DNA from: Spongospora subterranea f. sp. subterranea
Taxonomy: Eukaryota; Endomyxa: Phytomyxea; Phytomyxea; Plasmodiophorida
Direction: 5' to 3'
Length of the DNA stretch: 64,000 nucleotides
Assembly (NCBI GenBank): GCA_049724395.1
Contig: JAUGWO010000194.1
Coordinates: 62,001 to 126,000 of the forward strand
Part shown: in pieces, positions 38,713-49,887 of the stretch
Position numbering within the stretch: the first letter of the stretch is position 1
Layout: every line of letters starts with the position of its first letter
The notes under the pieces: model-generated
The model's input: only the letters and a program-made list of their open reading frames with translations
The model's database searches: none
What the model was told of the DNA's origin: nothing
Translations under genes and position numbers: made by a program

Positions 38713-39848
38713 ATGTTGGCGTTACTTCACGGTTTCGGTCGGCAATGCCACACACGCTGCCTTGTAGCGTTTGGCGCCATCCGGTTGCGGCATACGTCCG
38801 CTTCGGACTCGAAATTTCATGATATTGGCGACTTCAATCCCGACGACTTTGAGTTTGACGTGGACGTAGGCACCGGTCAATTGCAGGATTCGCCCGAGCC
38901 CCCTCGTGAGGCGTTGCAACGGTCGCGGCGTGCACCCGGGTCGCGCGTACATCCCGAGGCGTACGAAGGGCTTAGGAAGAGAACCCGGTATCAATCCCGA
39001 AATCATCGTTATATGGAACGGTCGGCGATTGAGACGGTGCGCGGCGCAATCATAATTCCTCGGGATGCCCTGCGGCGCCCTCCAAGAACGGCGCCAATCT
39101 CCGACGCAGACGCAGTACGTTCTCAACCCAGGAACGGTTTTCGACGCCTCCGTGTCGCGCATGCAATCTTTACCTCATTGGAGACTGTTTTGGCACAATT
39201 TAGTGATGAGCTTCTCTCTGAGGTACTGTAGTTACCATTTGACAAAAATAGATTGTCGGATTCGAGAACAATAACAATTGAGTTGACTTCTGAGTATTTT
39301 CCCCGGGTTTAATTTGTGACATCGTCTTCAAACAATTTGGCATTTTAGGGATCACTAATCGAGTTATGTTGTGTTTCTCTATCTTATCAATTTCTCTGTT
39401 TTCGTGCTTCATCTACTTTTTCAAAACGTATTCATCCATTTCTATCGATTTGCGTATCAGTTGCATCCCATTTCGGGCTTATCGTGTTGTCACATCAGAT
39501 GCACTATCAAGTGTTTTTCATTTTCTAATTACGTTTTTGAGGCGTGATCTAAAATATACTGTTTTTGTTCAGCATCTTAACCTGATGAGTTGCTGAACAA
39601 AATCTGTTGATAGTCGCTGGATGTTATTGGCGTCGATATGACCGGCGATCTGCGCATCGCCATCGTCTACTGGACAACGGATAACGCATTGCTAGCGGAC
39701 AACATCGCTGAACGCCTGGGGGCTGTTAACGGCAGCCTGCCGAATGGCGATAGTTAAGGATTGCCCGATGAAGTATGCGCCGGCCCTACAGTTCCGCTAT
39801 GAGACCGGTGTTCGTGCTGAACTTTTAATACAACAATACCAACGATGA
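38713..39848 (+). CDS. RBFA: Ribosome-binding factor A, organellar
   Basis: Exon 1 (38713-39222) starts with a basic, hydrophobic presequence-like segment (MLALLHGFGRQCHTRCLV), then an acidic and an Arg-rich linker, ending with the RbfA-like helix SLETVLAQFSDELLSE. A middle region (39223-39620) is AT-rich and holds introns I could not place exactly. From about 39621 the RbfA core follows: GVDMTGDLRIAIVYWTT, an LADNIAERLG helix, then MKYAPALQFRYETG, which match strand-helix-strand of the KH-like fold. A surplus C near 39741 shifts the frame in the last part. Role: late maturation of the organellar small ribosomal subunit; plausible partner of uS2m. Confidence 0.8.
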
Positions 39849-40310
39849 TAATTTTGGAAAGGTTTTCTGACACACTATATATGAAATATCTCACAGCACT
39901 TAGCGGTAAAGTATGTTGAAGATACTGAAATGCTAAGCCAAGTATCGGATTTGTCAACCAAAATTTGTCTCGGCAATATACATTACTGTTAATGCACGCA
40001 AGAATGTTTAGTTCCAACGCTGGAGATTCGATTATAACAGATTGTGGAGTGTTGGCCTGCAATAAGACAAGGATTTTTCTTGAAACAAGCTGTTGTATGA
40101 GAGACCTGTTCTAGAGGGCCCTCTTCCTTGCCGAAACACCACTACTTGGTGACTACAAAAAGTGGTTTATGGAAACTTTCAGGTGGCATTAGATAGCAAA
40201 TGATCAAATCGAAAAACTTGTATTCACAAATATAGGTTTTTCATGGAACTGTGTTATAATAATTTGGGACGGCGACGGCTTGGCAGAATTTCTAGCTTGT
40301 AGAAATAATT

Positions 40311-43300
40311 ACTTTTGACACTTAGCCAAGGCGTTGAACGCAGCGACCCGATAAGCCTCAGCGAAACTCGGGTAATTCCATATGTTATTGATGAGCGTAT
40401 TTACGGTACCGTTATTGGCCACCACCACTTGACCTATTATGAATTACGCTAAGCTCCCAGAATCAACGTGTTTGATTAAAAAATCCCGAAAACGTAAGAA
40501 AAGTTTCAAAGATGGCCAAATTGATGGAATGATGAAAAACATCTACTCAACGTTTGGTACAAAGGAAGATGCGAACCGATTTTTCTTTGAAACAACAGGA
40601 CCAACGACAGAAAAGAGGAAAATAAGAATGAGAATCGTTGAAAATTGCATACCGATATGAACGAGTTCGTTCGCCGACGTGCCGAAAGTGTGCACGGCTA
40701 GCAGTTTATGGGTAATTGGGCATACGCTCAACTTCATGTAACCTAATGCAAACGGATGAATTTAGCGTGCTACCAATCCGAAATGCTTTACACACCTTTC
40801 CTTTGCAGCATGAGGCCTTTCGCCAGCTCGTGGAAGTCGGCAAATCCCGACACAAACGGGCGACCTGCACGACGCAAAGCCTCATCTGTGGGGCCAACAC
40901 GACTAATCAGTGGAATAGAGTTGATCGTATGCGGGATCAGTTCGTCATCTTGCGCCCGAATCCTGACGCAGTCACCGACAATATGACAAGCCGCTTCCAT
41001 GCCTTTGATGCGACAACGCACGATATTAATTTCAGACTATCGCGAAAACCGTTGCTACCAAGAAAAGAACCAACATTTGCAAAACACAAAAAGAAAGGAC
41101 ACAGTCAAGAATTCTGAGTCAATTCCAATAATCTCAAAACAAACCACAAACTATACCTTGTTGGCTGCTACGACTGCAATGGAAACAATAAGCAAAAAAC
41201 GAGACCACAAAAGACAATGCACATTACTAGGAGATGCCGGTATCCGCGATTACATTGCCGACAGCGTAAATATGCGGCTGCGCCGTTTGCATGTCCTTAT
41301 TGACGCGTATAAAGCCGCGCTTATCAATGGAGTCGGCACCAAGCACGTCCTGCAGACCCAATCCCGCTGTATTACCAACTTTCTTTCCTGTAAAAATCAC
41401 CAAATCGCTTCGCAAAATCGTGCCATCATCGCACGTTACAACCACATCGTTTGCCTGTATCATGAAAACTTTAGTAAACACGGATAGAAAAACAATAGCG
41501 AAACGTCGAACTTTTTGACAATAACGGCAAGAAAAAAATGTTGATAACGTTTGCCAATCGTTTTCTAAGAATCACCGAAAGTACGATGGCCAAACCAACA
41601 AGTAAACCGTATGAATGTAGAATAAAGAGCATAAGACCAAAATGAAGAGATGAACATGCAGGAGAGTTGAAAACTACACGTATTTTCGTGCCTCACGATC
41701 TACGACGACGCTGCTGACAGTACAGCCGAGTTTGAACGTCGTGAGTCGCAACTTCATGTCGTCAATAAGCCGCTGTCGCATATCGCTATCAACATCGTCC
41801 AGGATCTCGGTCCGGCGATCTATTACTGTAACAGCAACGCCGACCAGCGACGCTGTACAATTGTAATTACACAAGCCACAGTAAAATAACATGAAGGATA
41901 ATACCTAAAGTGCTGGCATACTCGATACCCTGTGAATTGGCACCGATCATGATGGGTCGCTTTGGGATGCTCCAATTCGTGGTTCGCAAAAGAGAGTCGC
42001 AGTTGATAACCAACCGTTCATCATGCGGTATCGTGTCATCATCATCATTACAGGAGCCGGAAGCGATGATGAATGACTTTGCCTTAACTAAACAGAGTAT
42101 GTAAAATGAACATCTTCAACAAAAAGGATAAGAAAATCAAACAGTTCTGAAAAAACAAACTGGGAAGTAAGTGGAAAAATCAGTAATCAGACAAAATTGA
42201 ACGGAAGCAGCGGTGACAGAATTGAATGCAATAGGCTTTGAGTCGTTCTTTGCAGACACAAAATTCATAAAAAAATCGATAGAACACGCTCCATCGAACG
42301 CAGAAAACATGATCACGCAAACCACAATCAACGATAGTACCTGTAATGGCTTGATTGGCATTATCAATAACCTTTAGTGTATGCGGATCAAGGAAGGACG
42401 CCAACCCATGGATAACACGAACACCGGAGGCACGGAGGCGCGCCATCGACGTCTCGTTCGACCATATCGCGACGCGTTCAATACGATCCTGAATCTGTCC
42501 AAAACACATCGGCTATCTGAAGACCAAAAGTAGAAATGTTTGAAAATCCTGAGAAAAGAACTACAACGAGGAACGAAAGCTTCAGATAACAAGTAAATTT
42601 TCGAAATCCAAAGCATGAAAGCGACAAGGAGCGTAAAAATGTTTTGAAAAACAATGTAGAAACCGCTCAATGCTACAAAGGCAACGATAAAGAATAAAAC
42701 AAGCTAAACGTATAAAACCAGCAAAATAAAAACAGCCGAGCTGATGTGAAACGACATCGAAGCAAGGGACACCATCAGCATAATATCACAAAGCGATAGA
42801 TTGTTATTGCGTACCGCAACACGTGACAGCAAAGGTTTGTTGCTTGATTGAACAAAAGCCGGCCTATCGATCTGGAAGGCCGCTTGTCGCTGACCGGAAA
42901 GATGTAAAACCGCCTCACGAAAAGTAAAGAATCTACATAAGATCTGAGAGAATGCACTTGGTATATACATACTGATAATCTATAAAATGAAAAACATTGA
43001 AGAACTTCAGGATTATAATCGGCTTTGATACAAAGTCATGAACAAACAAACAAGTACTGTATCAACTGAACATGATTAACAAATTTTCCAGAAAACAAAC
43101 TGGAAAATTATTCCACATGACCAGTGAACATGTGTGGCCAAACTAAATGAGCACAGGACAAACAGTGAAAATGACATAAACAATAGCCAATCTCGAAAAC
43201 CGTTGTCGTTAGCAGTGATTAAGGGTGTGCTATTGATACGGAAGAGCAGCGCCAGTGCTCAGACTGAGCTTTACTGAACCTAGGTTGGCCGGCGGGCTGA

Positions 43301-43418
43301 TAATGGCCACCTGCCGGCCACGTTCAGCCAGATACTGAGCCGCGCGCTGCCCAGCGGGCCCGCTTCCGATGACAGCCGCGTCCAGATTGGCGACCGTCGC
43401 CATCGCCGTGCGGTACAT
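40311..43418 (-). CDS. sthA: Soluble pyridine nucleotide transhydrogenase (SthA) homologue with introns
   Basis: FAD flavoprotein family that equilibrates NADPH and NAD+. Exon segments on the minus strand in SthA order: FAD site AAVIGSGPAGQRAAQYLAERG (about 43370), FREAVLHLSG (42910), IERVAIWSNETSMARLRASG with FLDPHTL (42450-42360), FIIASGS and PIMIGANSQGIEYAST (42085-41920), VTVIDRRTEILDDVDSDM (41830), GNTAGLGLQD and QTAQPHIYAVG (41400-41240), INSIPLISRVGPTDEALR (40930), HTFGTSANELVHIG (40680), and NYPSFAEAYRVAAFNALA before the stop. Introns are longer and A/T-rich (about 100-230 nt). Missing: the single Cys of SthA; the loop reads LSLSTGAALP. The second FAD Asp is Asn (VGNVI). ATG 43418 chosen; an upstream exon is possible. 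Confidence 0.85.
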
Positions 43419-43818
43419 GGCGTTCTGCACCGCGACAATGACCTGGTCCAGTCCCGATCCTCGTTGACGTCAGCAAGTGAGAGAGAAATCAGATCTGGCG
43501 TTGCATTAAGTACTGCGAGAAACGGCAACCATAAGAAATGAAGCCAATGGGCTGCGCCAATGTGAGATTCATCTCCATACGAGTAGTAAGGGCAGAATTA
43601 CAGCACGACTTTACGATGAATGCACGGTAACAAACACATATAGTGGCGGATATGATTTATGATGCATGTGGGCTCCGCGACTCGATTCCCCTAAAATTGC
43701 TATTGAGCGCCATCGTTCCCTCATCGGAGGTCTGCGTGAGATTTTTCTCACACCACCGATACACGTCAATAACGGAAGCGCATAATGTTCGTTTACGCTA
43801 TACAAATTCATTTGGATC

Positions 43819-44058
43819 ATGGGTTCATCAACTGCCGTTGAAAACGTCGCCGATGGCCTGAGAGCGCTCGGGAAAGGGGTCGGAGACGCTAGCCGCGCCA
43901 TTGGCCTGGAAAAGGTGGGTAGGGGAGTAGGAGAGACAGTCGAGAGAGTCAGCACCAAAGCTCTAATTGGAATGTGCGTATTTGCCAGCGCCATCGTGGT
44001 GTCGACCTGGCTTTTAACGGTGAGGATTTGCTCCACGAATATGCTATTGCTTTACTGA
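43819..44058 (+). CDS. Small single-pass membrane protein, unknown
   Basis: 79 codons. A Gly/Val amphipathic N-terminal half with regular spacing (VADGLRALGKGVGDASRAIG, VGRGVGETVERV) is followed by one hydrophobic segment (IGMCVFASAIVVSTWLL). Could continue through an intron after WLLT. No family recognised. Confidence 0.4.
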   Translation: MGSSTAVENVADGLRALGKGVGDASRAIGLEKVGRGVGETVERVSTKALIGMCVFASAIVVSTWLLTVRICSTNMLLLY

Positions 44059-44452
44059 GTCCGGTTCTAGCGCCGCAATAAGCCTAAGAAATAAACGCAT
44101 ATTGGTATTTGAACAACATTGTATATTATGATTGGGCCTGATGTCAATGCTCGTTTATACTTGCAGAACAGGTCGTCTTAGTGGTTGGCAGTTATCAAGT
44201 AGTGACTACATTAACCGAAGTTCTTGCCTACATCAATTTGAGATGTCATACACGTCACGTCGGCAATGAGGTTTTTTTGTCTGGCAATGACGACATTTCC
44301 ACTTTCAAATTTCGGCAACAAGGTTTTTGGCATCTATCATCAAGTTCCCTGTACGCAAAACATTTTCCATGAGTCAACAAAGCTCTGGTGCCGAAGGGAT
44401 GGCGTCATGCAATGGATATATCTATCTGAGAGGTGTTGAGGTAGTCTAATTA

Positions 44453-44884
44453 ATGAGTGAATTTGGCGATTGTCCGTTAACGGAAGCCATAGCTAATATT
44501 GACTCGCTGCTCTGCTCAATTATTGATGTGTATGATGAGGATGGGCTCAATCTGACCGCGATATTGCCTGTGTTTGATCGGGTTATGGAGGCGATCAGAG
44601 AGGCAAGCCGTTCGATTGACCTTGCCCAGGATGCAGATATGGATTCGCTGATTAAACAGTTATCGACAATGGAGCGGTCCTTGTGTGAGAGTATCATGGG
44701 ATCCGGCTGGCCCACACACCAAGAGTTCGATGATTACGAGGATAGCGCCAACGAATTTACGGCTGGGCTGGAACGGGAGCTTGCCAGGATCGTCATACAA
44801 TCCGTCAGCATCATCAACTTAGCGAACCCATCCAACCATGTTCAAACAACCCCATTATCGATTGGTTCAGCCGACGCAGCATAA
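44453..44884 (+). CDS. Acidic protein of 143 residues, unknown
   Basis: Intron-free frame, mainly helical and acidic (EAIANIDSLLCSIIDVYDED, MERSLCESIMGSG). No signal or membrane segment. A decayed copy of its start and 5' flank is at about 55605-55690. No family recognised. Confidence 0.5.
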   Translation: MSEFGDCPLTEAIANIDSLLCSIIDVYDEDGLNLTAILPVFDRVMEAIREASRSIDLAQDADMDSLIKQLSTMERSLCESIMGSGWPTHQEFDDYEDSANEFTAGLERELARIVIQSVSIINLANPSNHVQTTPLSIGSADAA

Positions 44885-45134
44885 CTCTAAAATACAACTC
44901 AAATCTCGGCCAACTTGGTCAAGTGACACTCTTACTGCTGTAATGGTTGGCGAAAGTTGTAAATCCTGCCCTGACAAGAGCAAACGAGCCCATGCAATAC
45001 AGTATTGCAGTACAGGACGTATTACCCGCTTGGGTTGGTTCAGTGACCTGGTACAGTACACACCCATGAATCAAGATTTGCAGGATGGAACACAAATAGG
45101 AGTAGTTCATTTATCGTGCCAGGGAACCTTAAAT

Positions 45135-45505
45135 TACAGCAGCAATGAATATGACTATTGGAAACTTGTTCCGCCGTTTCAGGGACGCTGAACTTAGAAA
45201 ACACACAAACAAGGTTAAAACCAAAGCTTTACCCGGTCAATAAGATAGAAAGGGTCCGGTCTTGTTTGGACCATCTTCAAATCATAAGTTTGGCAGACGC
45301 GAGCGCAACCTAATTGCCAATGTTGGATATTATCCACGTGGATGTGAAATGGTCATATTCAACTCAGGATGCCCGAAAATATTACCTTGTTCCGACAAAA
45401 TGAAGTACCAGTACGTTGCTGCCAAAGCAAAAGCTTTATTTCGAAGGTCATATCTTGGCCGCACAGCAATGGAACATTGGTTTTTGACGGAAATTTCCCG
45501 GTCAA
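45135..45505 (+). mobile_element. Truncated DD39D mariner copy
   Basis: Matches, in inverse orientation, about 51660-51300 of the mariner at 50930-52043: the same flank (AGAAAACACACAAAC, TTTGGCAGACGCGAG) and the same transposase stretch IIHVD.KWSY.TQDAR.YY in a broken frame. Truncated at the OTU inverted repeat. Confidence 0.8.
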
Positions 45506-45677
45506 AAGTCTATGCTGACGAGGTTATGCAACTTGTCGCGGTTGTCGTGTCAGCATTTACATATTGGTATTTAACTCGGAGTCAATTAATAAAATTTAAG
45601 TTGGATACAATGCTGAACACGACAACCGCGACAAAAAAAAAGTTGCATAACCTCGTCAGCATAGACTTTTGACCGGG
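45496..45677. repeat. Adjacent inverted duplication of OTU-gene sequence
   Basis: 45496-45556 and 45610-45677 are inverted copies (about 60 bp; the right arm has an A9 run where the left has a shorter stretch). Both arms encode SKVYADEVMQL, which fits the C-terminal part of the OTU frame next door. Confidence 0.85.
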
Positions 45678-45928
45678 AAACATGCATGACGTAATCTACA
45701 ATCGAGCACACACAGAATTGACGAAGGAGGGCATCGTTTTGTCAGGATGTTCCGACAATTCCGAGATGATATGCGCCTTGACGTCGGAGCCTTTTTTGTA
45801 AACTCAACAGCAGGATTACAAGCCAACGCGTGGTAAAAACAGCTTCCATCGCCAGGCACGTCAACAAATTCAAAATCGTTATCAATAATATTGCCGTTGG
45901 CATAGGTCTCTTCGTAGAACGCAGACAT
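45610..45928 (-). pseudogene. OTU-type cysteine protease fragment
   Basis: From the ATG at 45928: EFVDVPGDGSCFYHALA, the OTU catalytic D-G-x-C motif. The frame is lost at an A6 run (TTTACAAAAAAGG, about 45800); the shifted frame continues SDVKAHIISELSEHPDKTM. The catalytic His region is absent because the gene ends in the inverted duplication. OTU domains cleave ubiquitin; this type is often carried by mobile elements. Probably inactive. Confidence 0.7.
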
Positions 45929-45941
45929 TTTAACAGCTATG

Positions 45942-46213
45942 TTGTGTTTGCCCCATTGATGAAAGAGATTTTAGAGAAGGTGTATACCGAGTGGAACGGG
46001 CATAAATCGAAGAGCAGCAAGAATCCAGGTGGCGTTCCCGATTTCCTTCATATGCCCCCAGAATTGAACGATGCCGTCGATTGCCGACTTGGCGTCCCTC
46101 CATTACTGCTCGAATGGGCGACTGCTGCATATCCTGATTGCATATCGATCTCGCGACCTGTTTCGCATTGCGAACGAAAGTCATTTTTTGTTGAGAGACT
46201 CGCAACAGCTTGA
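45942..46213 (+). CDS. Uncertain open frame
   Basis: Frame with EILEKVYTEWNGHKSKSSKN and PPELNDAVDCRLGVPPLLLEW reads like protein but has no known family and no clear start. It may be a fragment of a repeat. Confidence 0.2.
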
Positions 46214-46762
46214 TTGCGGCCTATCAGTTTGGACAACATGACGGCAGCATTCTTGATTCTTCAAGCAGCGAGCAGCTATTGCCCCACTGTTGTTGCATGA
46301 GTAAACATGAATATTATCACAATTGTCTTATGCCGTATTTTGTAACTTTTAACGTATATTATCGTTAATCATGTACGATCTTGACGCAAGCGAAATCGCG
46401 ATGACATTCGCTGTATAGTGACGTGGTCGGCTCGAACGCCGAATTTCATGTGGTCAGAATTTTCTAGTTCCTTACGCTTCCGGGTTCCATTTTAAATACA
46501 GCTGATTCTGGATGAAATCTATGACAGTCTGGATCGACATAACGACAAACACGACGTGTTGGAATGTGATTGCATCGTAGGGCTACCTCATGGCTGTGCA
46601 GCAAGACCTCGGTAGACTCTGGTAGATCGTGGTAGACGATTCCTTGAGCGCTTTTCTAAAGTAAGTTACTCAACGAAAAAAAAAATGGGTAATGTGCGTA
46701 TCGCCGGTCGCTGGGCCGTTGGGCGAGACTGGCGCCAATGCGATTCCGTTTAATCCCGACAT

Positions 46763-46926
46763 GTTGTCAACACCTTAATTAGTACTCTGATTGTGTATTA
46801 GGACAGCACAAGAGGTGATCAGACCGGGATTGCAAATCCCAGGGTCAGAAGAGAAACACACCGCCCTTAACGATTACAGCTCAGCATGTAGCCAGCTGTA
46901 GCGCGTCGGTCATCAGTTTCAACACT
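46763..46926 (-). repeat. Ty1/copia LTR, left copy
   Basis: On the minus strand starts TGTTGAAACTGATGACCG just after the pol stop and ends GTGTTGACAACA. TG...CA termini and length (about 164 bp) suit a short copia LTR. Confidence 0.7.
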
Positions 46927-47560
46927 CCCGCCCGCGCGTACAGCTGGTACCGCCGCACATGAGCCTGTCGCGAAACTCTTGGAACTTGCCGACGGGTAGG
47001 GCTTTGGTGAGCACGTCCGCGACATTCTCCTCTCTGGGGCAGTAGACCAGCTCGATCCGGTTTGCCTCGACCATCTCCCGTACGAAATGGAATCGAACGT
47101 CGATATGTTTCGTTCGTTTCCTCGACCTGTCGTTCGTGGCGAGCGCAATCGTGCTCTGGTTGTCTTCCATGATCTTTGTCGCAGCTGTTTGCCTTGGCCT
47201 ATCTCCGATAACAGGTTCCGCAGCCATAGGGCCTCCTTCGCCGCCGCGCTTAAAGAAATGTACTCTGACTCTGCCGTTGACAGTGCTATGCACTCCTGTC
47301 GTCGGCTTGACCAACTGACAGGGCCGCCGTTCATCAGGAACACGTATCCTGAGGTCGAGCGCGGCGTCTCCGTACATCCTGCATAATTCGCATCCGCGTA
47401 ACCGATCAGTTTCAAGTTCTTGTCAGTGCTCCCGCCGAACCCAATACCCATGGCAACGGTTCCCTTCAGGTAGCGGAAAATCCGCTTGACTGCCCCGAAG
47501 ATGTTGCACTGTCGGACTGTGTGAAAACCTGGCCGCCCATGCCACCGCGTGGGCCAGATC
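46919..47560 (-). pseudogene. Ty1/copia pol fragment (end of RT and RNase H)
   Basis: Seen on the minus strand: VKRIFRYLKGTVAMGIGF, LIGYADANYAGCTETPRSTS, GGPVSWSSRRQECIALSTAE, IMEDNQSTIALATND, KHIDVRFHFVRE, ENVADVLTKALP, then the stop just before the LTR. This is the canonical end of copia pol. A frame change near 47200 breaks it. Confidence 0.9.
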
Positions 47561-47598
47561 CGGTCTCGTGCCGTTGGCCAGGTACGACAGTGTCCCGA

Positions 47599-47893
47599 CC
47601 TGTTATCGGAGATAGGCCAAGGCAAACAGCTGCGACAAAGATCATGGAAGACAACCAGAGCACGATTGCGCTCGCCACGAACGACAGGTCGAGGAAACGA
47701 ACGAAACATATCGACGTTCGATTCCATTTCGTACGGGATGGTCGAGGCAAACCGGATTGAGCTGGTCTACTGCCCCAGCGAGGAGAATGTCGCGGACGTG
47801 CTCACCAAAGCCCTACCCGTCGGCAAGTTCCAAGAGTTTCGCGACAGGCTCATGTGCGGCGGTACCAGCTGTACGCGCGGGCGGGAGTGTTGA
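47599..47893 (+). pseudogene. Inverted copy of the copia pol C-terminus
   Basis: Plus-strand frame repeating KIMEDNQSTIALATNDRSRK to GKFQEFRDRLMCGG with a 2-nt deletion after FHFV that shifts frame. Begins abruptly at the palindrome junction. Confidence 0.85.
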
Positions 47894-48052
47894 AACTGAT
47901 GACCGACGCGCTACAGCTGGCTACATGCTGAGCTGTAATCGTTAAGGGCGGTGTGTTTCTCTTCTGACCCTGGGACCTGCAATCCCGGTCTGATCACCTC
48001 TTGTGCTGTCCTAATACACAATCAGAGTACCAATTAAGGTGTTGACAACATT
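47887..48052 (+). repeat. Ty1/copia LTR, right (inverted) copy
   Basis: Same LTR as 46763-46926 in opposite orientation: TGTTGAAACTG to GTGTTGACAACA. Confidence 0.7.
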
Positions 48053-48498
48053 TCAGGATTAAACGGAATCGCATCGGCGCCAGTCTCGCCCAACGGCCCA
48101 GCGACCAATACGCATAAGTTTGTGTTCGAGAACCGTATTGGGGTGCCACCTACAGTTCCCCATCGTTTGTGAATGGCGATGGACCGGCGAAATATCGCAA
48201 TTTGATACTTTCAGTAAACAGTCCAGTTTGAATGTTGCTTATTTTGAACAAGTCCTCGAACACGAAATTCATTCATCGGGTCAATTGTAGATGAAACAAA
48301 GACTTTCACTTCCATGACAAACGCAAAAACTGAGCGCTTATCCTTAGTAAATTGAATTTGATGGGACGGCCAACCGCACGAAATACTGAACCCTCTGAGA
48401 ACAGGGGGAAGAGTTGAATTGCTCTTGCATCATAAATGGATCCACACTGTTTGCTCTTGAAATTAACCGTGAAGCGTGCAAAAAACCTGCTCATTATC

Positions 48499-48858
48499 TC
48501 AGTTTTTCCTAGCAATTGAAGCAGATGGTCGAACCTGTCGGGTACTGGTCGAGGGTAAGATTTCAACAGCCGCCTCGGGACATGTCAATGAGAGACCTTT
48601 TGAAAAGAAATCGCAGCTTACACAAGACCACTTCGTGAACCCAACGCTCCTATCCATATTGTAAATCTTCAAACTCGATTTCCTTGGATTTGTACACGGA
48701 ATTTCAATATATTTCTTGGACCACCCCGGAGAATTCGGTACTGCTACAAACGTGCCACCTGAGCAGCCTCGGGCAAATTTTGCAGCACGAACTTCATCGG
48801 GAAGCAGGGTGTGATAACAGACAAGAGAGGAGAGAGATGTATTAGGATTGCGGGACAT
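48499..48858 (-). CDS. Uncertain open frame, unknown
   Basis: 119-codon frame with KYIEIPCTNPRKSSLKIYNM and WSCVSCDFFSKGLSLTCPEA. Could be a real small gene or the tail of a repeat. No family recognised. Confidence 0.25.
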   Translation of the reverse strand: MSRNPNTSLSSLVCYHTLLPDEVRAAKFARGCSGGTFVAVPNSPGWSKKYIEIPCTNPRKSSLKIYNMDRSVGFTKWSCVSCDFFSKGLSLTCPEAAVEILPSTSTRQVRPSASIARKN

Positions 48859-48929
48859 AGCATTTGGGGCTAGGGTTTACATAGGAGTCTCATCTAACAC
48901 CCCCTCCCCCTCAATGGAAACTCCTCAGT

Positions 48930-49500
48930 TGGTCATTCAAGACGTTGGAGATTTGCGTCAACTGACGAGCGGGCACAGGACTTAGTCAGAAAATCAGATG
49001 CCATGCCTGCTGTGGGACACACTTTAACTTGAATAGTTCCACCTGCCACTTCTTCACGAGTGAAATGAAATTGCACTTCAATGTCTTTGGTGCGTGTTCC
49101 ATTCGGCGATACCCAGACCACGCCCTTGCACCCCGGTTATCTTCGAAAACAGTTGCCGGTCCCTTTGGTCTATATCCAACCTCATCAAGAAGTAAGCGTA
49201 CCGCGTGCAGCTGCACACAATGCCTTGATTTCGGAGTGAGTCGAAGATAATACCTGGATGATGCCGAAATCCTGGCGCTTTGATGACCAAAAAATGGTTC
49301 CGCCCGCCATAATCATAACGACCCCAGTGCGTGATCTCCTCGTGTCGGAATCTCCGGCCAAATCCATTCACTAAAAACAATCGGATCGTTGTCGACTGAC
49401 TATGGAATTTGATACCTCGAGCTGGACATACTTTCAAGTATGCGACGATGCGCTTCAACGCGTTCCGATGCTGACGACCAGGGTCAGCCGCGTATTTCGA
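48930..49500 (-). pseudogene. Second Ty1/copia RNase H fragment
   Basis: Different copia family from the one at 46.9 kb. Seen across shifted frames: ALKRIVAYLKVCPARGIKFH, WAGDSDTRRSRTGVV, FWSSKRQDFGIIQ, SSTHSEIKALCAAARGT, TVFEDNRGARAW, then TKDIEVQFHFTREEV, MASDFLTKSC. Several frame breaks. Confidence 0.85.
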
Positions 49501-49514
49501 TAAGACATTGACAA

Positions 49515-49860
49515 TATATGCGATAAGACGTCAGTCGACAACGATCCGATTGCTTTTAGTGATGCGGATTGGGCCGGCGATTCCGACACGAGGAGATCAC
49601 GCACTGGGGTCGTTGTGACATGGCAGGCGGAGCCATTTTCTGGTCATCAAAGCGCCAGGATTTCGGCATCATCCAGGTATCGTTATCTTCGACTCACTCC
49701 GAAATCAAGGCATTGTGTGCAGCTGCACGCATCACTGTCTGGGTACGCTTACTTCCTGATGAGATTGGATCTAGACCACAGGGACCGACAACTGTTTTCG
49801 AAGATAACCAGGGTGCAAGGGCGTTTGAGTCGGGACGGGGATCGAGTCAGCGCGATACGG
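49515..49860 (+). pseudogene. Inverted copy of the second copia fragment
   Basis: Plus-strand frame GDSDTRRSRTGV (shifted), GGAIFWSSKRQDFGIIQVS, SSTHSEIKALCAAARITVWV, TVFEDNQGARAFESG. Arms 49133-49400 and 49533-49812 are inverted copies around a 130-bp spacer. Confidence 0.85.
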
Positions 49861-49887
49861 GCGCGATCCTAAAACCGCAGTTGACCG

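Larger units (their letters stand above)
46697..48113. repeat. Large inverted duplication of a copia 3' end
   Basis: 46697-47215 and 47599-48113 are inverted copies of about 515 bp with a 383-bp spacer. Each arm contains the end of pol, the LTR, and about 60 bp of flanking DNA beyond it. Small differences exist (a 2-base deletion in the right arm near 47739). Confidence 0.95.

Noticed and set aside
45496-45677. MITE with long terminal inverted repeats
   Set aside because: The arms encode part of the adjacent OTU protein and no target-site duplication is visible, so it is an inverted duplication of gene sequence.
47087-47386. Plus-strand frame within the copia region
   Set aside because: It mirrors the minus-strand pol because of the palindrome and overlaps real RNase H codons.
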